Of a stretch of 64,000 nt of DNA, positions 56,705 through 64,000 are shown piece by piece. The stretch is from Kryptolebias marmoratus (Eukaryota > Chordata > Actinopteri > Cyprinodontiformes > Rivulidae): contig NC_051431.1 of the NCBI RefSeq assembly GCF_001649575.2, positions 10,057,491 to 10,121,490 on the forward strand, read 5' to 3'. The stretch's first letter is position 1, and the number at the start of each line of letters is the position of its first letter. Below the pieces are notes generated by a model. That model was not told the origin of the DNA, ran no database searches, and saw nothing but the letters and a program-made list of their open reading frames with translations. The position numbers and the translations under genes are program-made.

Positions 56705-59553
56705 TTAATTGTGTTTTGGTGCCCCTTTTCCCATCATACTCTTTTTTGTATTTTTTTCTGGTTTCATCAACATGATGTAACATTTTGGGACAAAAATACA
56801 AATCAGCAGTCCAAAACTAGAAGCAAGAATGGCAAAGATTTCTACAGCAACACTGAATTTCCCAGGAGAGCTGACATATGCTGGGATAAAAGTGATCCAT
56901 ACTGCACAGAATATCAACATGCTAAAGGTGATAAACTTTGCTTCATTGAAATTATCAGGCAGTTTCCGAGCCAGAAAAGCAAAAATGAAACACGACATGG
57001 CCAGAAGTCCAATGTACCCAAGCACAGACCAGAAGCCTAAAGCAGAGCCCAGAGCACACTCCAAGATGATTTTATCTTTAAATTGCTTAAAGTTCTTAGA
57101 AGGAAAAGGAGGAGAAATCGTTAACCAGAGAAAACATATGATAACTTGTACAAGAGTAAAACCCAGAACACTGAGTCTCTGTTGTGTCGGCCCAAACAGT
57201 TTCATCACATTACTGCCTGGAAGTGTAGCTTTAAACGCCATTAAAACCACCAAAGTTTTTCCCAGAACACAGGAGATGCAGAGGACAAAGGTGATGCCAA
57301 AAGCTGTGTGACGGAGCATACAGGACCACTTAGAAGGACGTCCAATGAAGGTCAGAGAGCAGAGAAAACACAGAGTCAAGGAGAAAAGCAGCAGGAAGCT
57401 CAGCTCAGAGTTGTTTGCTCTGACAAGAGGAGTTTTCCTGTATCTGAAGAAAATGAAAGCCACAGCAGCAGTCAGACATGTCCCTAGTAAAGAAGCTGTG
57501 GTGAGCAGTATTCCCATAACTTCTTCATATGATAAAAAGTCGGCCATTTTAGCTACACAGGCATCTCTTCTTTCATTTGACCAGGATTCCGAGGGACATC
57601 TCACACAGGTGATAGAATCTGCAAAAAAATAATAAAGTTTAGATTGATCTTTTTTCACAAATTGTACATTATTTTAATTTCAAAAGTACCAGATGACCAA
57701 TATTGTTGTTGCTTATCATACCACATTGCTCTGGTAAAAATTAGCTGTGTGAGATGAAACTTTATCAGTAAGGCTTTATGTCTTTTTCAGTTTTTGCAGT
57801 TCTGACACTTAAGATTTCCTAAACATTTAGAAAGGTAATTCTGTTTTTTTCTTTTTCTTTTTACTATTGTGGTAATTTGTGACATCAGCAAACTGGATAT
57901 TTTATTTTTAGTTTTTTTTTTTCATATTCTTTTGTCTGAAAGTTTCTCAGTTAAAAATGACTAAGTCCACAAAAATCAGTGTCCAACAAAAAAGTATTAG
58001 TGTTGCAGAGCAGGTGGGTTCACAATGAGGAAGGATGATTTCAACTCACTTAAAAGCTTACATTAAATAAAAACTAACCTGTAATGTTGTTTATTTCTCC
58101 CTCTGCACATCTTATACAGTCATAGCAGCAAACAGGTTTTCCTTTCTGGAGAACTTTCCGTGTTCCTGGAGGACACTTCTCACTGCAAATTGACACAGGA
58201 ACCTGCAAGAATGAAAGCAGCATTATAAAAGTGTCTATGTCTCTTCCTCTTTACTAATTATGGTACAATAAAAAAATACTGAAAAATTATTTCAAAAGTA
58301 CTTTTAATACATAAAAAAGCTAATAACATTTTCAGTAGATTTTACCTGCTTTGAGCTCTTTGCCCAGTGGAGAGTCTTATTTTGTAGATTTAAATGTTTG
58401 TCTGCAGGCAACGATGCATCATAAAGTCCAACAGAAACAAAGTTCACAGTGCCATTTTCATTTGGCTGCCAATTTATAATTTCATACTTTGCTGCTGGAT
58501 CTCCATTTTCATTAAAATAAACCTCCTCTCCTTCTTTTGTCTTGAAGTGACTCTTTCTAATGTGCTGCAAAATCTAAGAAAAAAGCAATTATTTCAATAA
58601 ATATATTTTATAGTCCAATCAAGCAATTTAATACATATTATTTATTGTACATTTTTCTTTGTTGTTAGTTCCTAATGTAAATTCTATAAGTCCTGTCTTA
58701 TACTTACTGTAAATGGTTCAAGCTGCACACTGTTGTTGCAGGTTTTATTACACTTGAGAATACTGTGCAGAGCATGGGCCACTGCATAAACACCTTTGTA
58801 AATATTGTTGAAAATAGGCATGAGGGACATATCAGTAAAACTGTTTTTCATGTCAGTCAGATCTTCATGTCCAGTACATTCTGTCTGAATCTGTTTTGAT
58901 TGCGAATGCTTGAACTTACAGCTGAATAATGCCTGCCAGAACTCTCTAAACAAGTCATTGTTTGATGAATTCAGTGGCTTTACATCCAGCATGAACTCTT
59001 TAAAGCCACTGACATGTGCTTTTGGGATAAAAAGGCCTATAGCTCCATCCAAGATGTGATTCTTATCCATTGCTGCAATTTGAGAATCAAATATCCAGGC
59101 CTCACTGCCAACCCACTGATACCCTGTTAAGTTCTGGTTGGACAACTCCTGAATTAGCACATCCATGGCTGGGGGAGTAATAAAAGTAACAATCACTTTT
59201 GAAGTAGAAGCCTTGATAATGTCAATTATCTTTTGTATTTTTTCTGTTGAGTCTGTTTGAAAGAAAGAAACAGAATATTCCAGACAGATGCCCAGCTGCT
59301 GTGCAGATTCTGTGAATGTTGCCATGCCATTATTGCCATAATCATCACTGGTTCTAATGGCTCCAACCCAAGTCCATCCAAAGTGTTTGACCAAATGAGC
59401 CAAAGCTCTGCTCTGATAGTAGTCACTGGGTATGGTTCTGAGAAAGGATGGGTACTTTAATTTGTCACTGAGACAAGCACATGTAGCAAAGTGACTAATC
59501 TGAAAAAGAGTTACAATTATATTAGAAAGTAAAAGTTAAAATAAAGGTGTAAC

Positions 59554-59598
<45 letters not shown>

Positions 59599-60276
59599 AA
59601 AGCATAGTTTTTATGTTTATCTCATTCTACTCACCAATGGAATATGAAATGGTCCAAGAACAGTAGCTATTGCCATGCTAGAAGAAGAGGAGCTTGGTCC
59701 AATTATGGCTTGCACTTTTACAGGCCTAGTACATGGGTCTTCAAATGCTGACACATTCTCATTATCATTGTTCAATGCAAGTGCAACTTTTATGCCTCTG
59801 ACAATGAAACTGCATGTATCATACATATTATATCCCAAAGAAATGCCTGGAAGTAGGTCTGTACTGTTATTAATTTCCTCAATGGCAAAACGCATGGCCT
59901 GAACAAATTGGAACTCTCTGAAGTTTAAACTTAATTCAGACAAATATAAACAGTTATAATAATAATAGAATGATGACCTTTTTATCTTTAATAAAAAATA
60001 AAAATAAGGATAAACAGCAGCTGTCTATTTGATACTTTACCTGATGCATTCAAGTGGCAGGGGTTTTTGTGTATAACTGTTCTCTGTGTTCTTCCAGTTG
60101 TTGTGAAAGTAGAAGATTCCCCCTAACATTATGTCTCCACCCTTAGACAGTTGAGGGATCTCAGCATCTCCCATCTGTCTGCACAAAAAAGACTCCTTAG
60201 ACTGTGAGAAAGACTCTATCAGAAACAGCTGTAAAAGCGCACAAACCTGGTGTGGCCACCTTAAAGTAGACAACAT
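56705..60276 (-). CDS. OlfC-11: V2R/OlfC-type receptor, complete (858 aa)
   Basis: Exons: 60276-60041, 59917-59635, 59499-58708, 58573-58346, 58202-58079, 57618-56705. The start [19 protein letters not shown] aligns with the paralogues; 12 upstream in-frame residues are left out. Exon 5 is short, in frame and complete (ends EGEINNIT). Motifs: [15 protein letters not shown] (Tyr for Ser), [36 protein letters not shown]. Exon 2 is unusual: [10 protein letters not shown] where all close paralogues have [10 protein letters not shown], and [12 protein letters not shown] where others have [12 protein letters not shown]. Exon 6: seven membrane segments, end [10 protein letters not shown] (TA)n run lies in intron 2. 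It is the first gene of the array in transcription direction. Confidence 0.91.
59556..59596. repeat. (TA)n microsatellite in OlfC-11 intron 2
   Basis: About 20 TA units between exons 2 and 3. Confidence 0.9.
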
Positions 60277-60314
60277 TCTTTTTGCAATCACTTTGTTGCA
60301 CTTCATGAGCAATA

Positions 60315-60417
60315 ATGCAAATTCAAGTCTTAAACTGGTATTTATGAATGTACAACCAGCTTGTACATTATTTAAGGGTGATATTTCTATGGAAATAAGA
60401 GGTGGGGCAGAAGGAGG
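60315..60417 (-). promoter_or_regulatory. Candidate promoter of OlfC-11: octamer, TATA-like box, G-rich box
   Basis: ATGCAAAT on the plus strand at 60315-60322, CATAAATA on the minus strand at 60339-60346 (63 bp before the start), and AGAGGTGGGGCAGAAGGAGG on the plus strand at 60398-60417. Confidence 0.5.
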
Positions 60418-62578
60418 GACATGTTAATGCTACAGTTCTGTGTTGAGTATTTTTTCTTTTGTATGTGAAATATGGCAAGAATATTTGCTTATGTGCAATA
60501 GAACCATATGCACTGGTAAAAGTCTTTTTCGTTCTGTACTTTTGTCTATGTATAAGAAGATTTGCTTTTGTACCATGATAATTCTTTTTCCAGTACCCTA
60601 TAAAATGATATTTCATGTCAATGTTAAATGGGACAGTAAATGGATTTATTTTTGGGAGTCATTATCTTAATGTTAAACCATACTCATAAAAATACACAAT
60701 AAGAATAATGTTTTCCAATATAAGATCTGTTTGTTTTCCTCCTAATCAAATAAGTTTTCATTTTTATTATTATTACTGTGTCCTCAAAAGTCACCCAAAA
60801 AAGGTACAAAAATTACTCCAAAATAAAGATCATACCTGACCCCCAGTAAAGGTCCAGACCTGCCTTGGTTGGGTTCTTTAAGGTCCTACACCAGGGCTTA
60901 ATCTCTCATGGAGCAACACTGTGTCTTTGCATTTTATGGGGCCCTTCTAAGTGACCTGTACCAGTATGTAGACTGCTTTTAACAGCTGATGAATGTTCTT
61001 TCTAGCAGACTAAAAGGTATAAGGTCAACTAGAGATCATGCCAGGATTAAGGGCTTCATCAAATGCTTTAACAAAAAGAAGCAATGGGCGGAGATCAATA
61101 CCATCATTGCTGTGTGACCCTGCTTCTTCGTGTGAAGAGTCTTTGTCAGCTATGTATAAAAGAAGCTTTCAAAAGACCTAGAGCTGGACACATTTTACAT
61201 TACACATAGTCACACGTCACATAGTCCGGTTGGTGAAACACTGTACAGTCTTTAGCTACCCCTTCAGTTTCAGGTCTTTAACCTGTTTTGGTTAATTTGA
61301 CCAACATTGAGATCATCCTTGAATTGCGTGCTGCTACCATTCAGGGATCTCTGTGGCAGTTAGAAACAAAATACTGTACATGGAATGTTCTACCAAGTTA
61401 GACGTCTTTCTAAGAAATGCCTCTCCTCTGCTTTTTCTAAAGAGATCAGTGCTAAAATATGACTTTTGCAGGGCCTTTCATACAATAAGAAGGTCCTTTT
61501 TCCAGGTATTATTCCCAGGACAAAACTGCAAAGAAAGAGAAATAAGAATTTTGTGCTGCTGCCTCTCACTTGTGGAATTCTCTTCCTGACTCTCTTTGGA
61601 CATTTCAGTCTGTGGACACTTTGAAGGATTAAATCCTGATCATAGCCTTGCCATTCTTTTAAATTGCATCTTATTGCAAGTTCCTCCTTGTCCAGTCGGC
61701 ATTTAGGTCCGACCAACTCTCCATCACCTGACAAGTGTATTATGAATGTAAATTATTATTATTATTGTGGTACTGTAAAAATCATACTTTTTCTTATACA
61801 TCTTGAGCTGTAAAAGCAAATAAGACAACCATGTAGTCTATTTACTGAATGTTAGTCAGCCAGTTTGATCCCCTGGAATGTCTTGTACCCTTCTCCACAG
61901 AAGTTAAGGTCTGGATCCAAGATCTGTGGGAGAAGAAATGAAATTGGGATGATCCAACAATACCAGCACTTGCTTCACATATGGAATGAGTACATCCTCT
62001 CTGACCTTGCAGAGGTAGTGCTACAGTCTTAAATTGCGGCACCTGTCAGTTTGCACAAAGGATGCTTGGTGAGACTTGAGGCTGATCACCACTGTGGCTG
62101 CTGACTGTTTGGTTCTATCAGGTTTTAGAGACTCTTTTTAAACTGTATATTGGTTGTTTTTTTCATAATCACAAATAAGATTCTTAAACTTTCAGCTGTC
62201 TTCAGTCTTCATTTTATGTTGTGGTCCAATAAGTCGAGTTGTAAAAAATATATTGATTGTTAAAATTTTATTGGCTTTCTCAAAGATGATTTTTTTAAGA
62301 AAGCATGTCTTTATCAATGTCATGTGGATGTTATGTTAAAGGTAAAAGATAAAAACTATCCATTGAGTTGCTCAGTGGATAGGAAGAACATTTTTAATTT
62401 TCCACAAAAACAGGAGTGAAACATTATAATTTGTTGGAAACCAAAAATAGCTTTAAAAAAGGATAGATTTATTTTTACCTCTACTTCTTGAGTATTTTTC
62501 AGCTTTCAGAAAAAGATCAGAAGATATTTCATTCATTTTTTCACAAATCATTGACATAAAGCATGTTTTCACATACTT
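60418..62578. other. Right flank of the receptor array
   Basis: Contains the LINE fragment at 61.4-61.8 kb and otherwise no recognisable gene. No further receptor exon is seen. Confidence 0.5.
61380..61770 (+). mobile_element. LINE 3' fragment (reverse-transcriptase protein C-terminus)
   Basis: The plus-strand frame from about 61556 reads AASHLWNSLPDSLWTFQSVD then TLKD and a stop, matching the (A)AP-LWNSLPDSLR-QSVD-FK motif near the C-terminus of L2/Rex-like LINE proteins. Upstream coding is broken by frame changes. ATT repeats (about 61753-61768) close the fragment, as LINE 3' ends often do. Confidence 0.65.
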
Positions 62579-64000
62579 TGTTTTTTTTATCACTTTATTT
62601 TTATTAACATTTTCAGAGTAGACTCACCAAAAAAAGTAAAACACAACATAGAAATGATAATAAGCAGACAATACAGAACAACCAAAGACAAAATAAAAAC
62701 AACACATTAAGGGGGATTCTTAACTGAATGGCACAAAATACAAGGGGACGGCATATCCTAATTTAGTCCTGTAACGTTGATGTGACATTTGTCCATTTTT
62801 CCCATTTGTCCTGGCATTGCTCTTCTTGTGTCCTCAGTCTGTGTGTTAGAATCTCCATCTCAAATAGCGAGTTCACCGTTTGTGTCCATTCCTCTATGGT
62901 GGGAGGCTCAGATTGACACCACTTCCTGGTTATTACTTTTTTGGCTGCTACCAACAGAATTTTGAACAAGTAACAATCTTTATTAAGTACAACATTTTCC
63001 GAAAGACCTAAATATAAAACCTGACTGGTCCTAGATATTGAATATCCCAGTATTGTTACAATCTCTTTGTGTATTTTGTCCCAGAACTGTGTAATCCTGG
63101 GACAAAGCCAGAAAATATGCGCATGATTAACATTAAGCGCTCCACAATCTCTCCAACATGGTTGAACTCTGGATTTGAATTTACTAGTAATTTTGGGTGT
63201 TATAAAAAATCTGATTACATTCTTCCAACAGTATTCTCTCCAGATTCTGGAAGAGGATGTTGTAATTTGGGTCTTCCAGATATTCAGCCAGTCGTCTTCT
63301 GTTAACAGAATGCCCAGTTCCCTTTCCCATTTTGTCTTAATTTCCAATGTGTTAGTGCCTCTATTTTCTAACAAATATTTATAAAGTAAGGATACTGTTC
63401 TGTGCTTTTTACCCTTATAGATCTCAATCAGCATTTTGACAATCCCATTTTCATTTGGGTCTATTTTATGCTTTATCTCTTTGTTATAAAAGTCCCTTAA
63501 TTGTAGGTATCTAAAGTGATCTTGAGTCCTTAGAGCAAACTCTTGCTGTAGTTCCTGAAAACTTTTAAAGTGTCCATCTTTAAGGACTACACTTATTGCT
63601 GTTAGACCTCTTCCCAGCCACTGTTTAAATTGTAAGTCTTGAATAAAATATTTATTATAGGCTGGCCACTGTATCAGACATAAGTGTTTCTCTAATTTGC
63701 ATTTCCTAATTATGTATAACCATTTACCCAGTGAGAATCTAGTAACGGTATCAACAGTCCTAAGTATACTCTTGGTGGCCTCTATATCTCCAATGATACT
63801 TCGCAATTCTCTACCTTGGACTCTTTGTTCGATATTTTTCCATTTTGCTTCATAATTTTTGGCACTTATATTCATTATGGGACTTATTTGGGCAGCGTGG
63901 TAATATTCTCTAAAGTCAGGTAATGCCATACCTCCTTTCTCTTTCTCTAATTGTAAAATATCAAATTTTATTCTGGGTTTTTTGCCGTTCCATATGAATC
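62579..64000 (-). mobile_element. L1/Tx1-type LINE, 3' part with partial ORF2, open at the window edge
   Basis: The minus-strand frame is open from the right edge to a stop at 62763. It reads FIWNGKKPRIKFDILQLEKE, then GGMALPDFREYYHAAQI, then a zinc-knuckle-like CGALNVNHAHIFWLC, FWDKIHKEIVTILGYS and PPTIEEW, the C-terminal landmarks of L1-type ORF2. The reverse transcriptase and endonuclease domains would lie beyond the window. The 3' UTR runs to an A-rich end (minus strand) near 62579. The long undisturbed frame suggests a fairly young copy. Confidence 0.85.

Overview
This window is vertebrate, very probably teleost fish (inference). It is AT-rich and intron-containing. It holds a tandem array of class C chemosensory receptor genes of the V2R/OlfC type, plus fish-type interspersed repeats: a tRNA-derived SINE, remnants of several LINE families and a TA-flanked inverted-repeat DNA element.

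Eleven V2R/OlfC genes lie head to tail on the minus strand between about 0.9 and 60.3 kb. I name them OlfC-1 to OlfC-11 from left to right; transcription runs right to left. Each has the six-exon V2R layout: a signal-peptide exon (200-236 nt), a second exon (271-292 nt), a large ligand-domain exon (792-825 nt), a 222-231 nt exon, a cysteine-rich exon of exactly 124 nt, and a last exon of about 900 nt carrying all seven membrane segments. I placed every splice site by GT/AG and reading frame. Intron phases are 2,0,0,0,1 in all eleven, and every summed coding length is divisible by three, giving proteins of 847-862 residues. None shows a frameshift or internal stop. By sequence they form four groups: OlfC-1/2, OlfC-3, OlfC-4 and OlfC-5 to 11. 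Known family members use a Venus-flytrap domain to bind amino-acid-like odorants and sit on microvillar olfactory neurons, so the cluster reads as an amino-acid odorant receptor repertoire.

Recent exchange is visible. OlfC-1 and OlfC-2 share nearly identical blocks separated by diverged ones, which suggests gene conversion. OlfC-7 and OlfC-8 are a recent duplication of about 5.8 kb with a diverged patch in exon 2, and OlfC-8 shares its 3' flank with OlfC-9. OlfC-8 also carries a 95-bp tandem duplication over the end of exon 2, including the splice donor.

Upstream of most genes I see a TATA-like box 40-70 bp before the start codon. In OlfC-5 and 7 to 11 there is also a G-rich box further upstream (AGGTGGGGCAAAAG-like on the plus strand), a candidate shared promoter module.

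Between OlfC-3 and OlfC-4 (16.7-19.1 kb, minus strand) lies a five-exon gene I cannot name. It encodes a predicted 482-residue secretory-pathway membrane protein with a Cys-containing ectodomain and several membrane segments in one last exon. It is the best candidate here for something undescribed.

From about 60.4 kb to the right edge there are no receptor genes: there is a LINE remnant near 61.4-61.7 kb and the 3' part of an L1-type ORF2 (minus strand) running off the end of the window.
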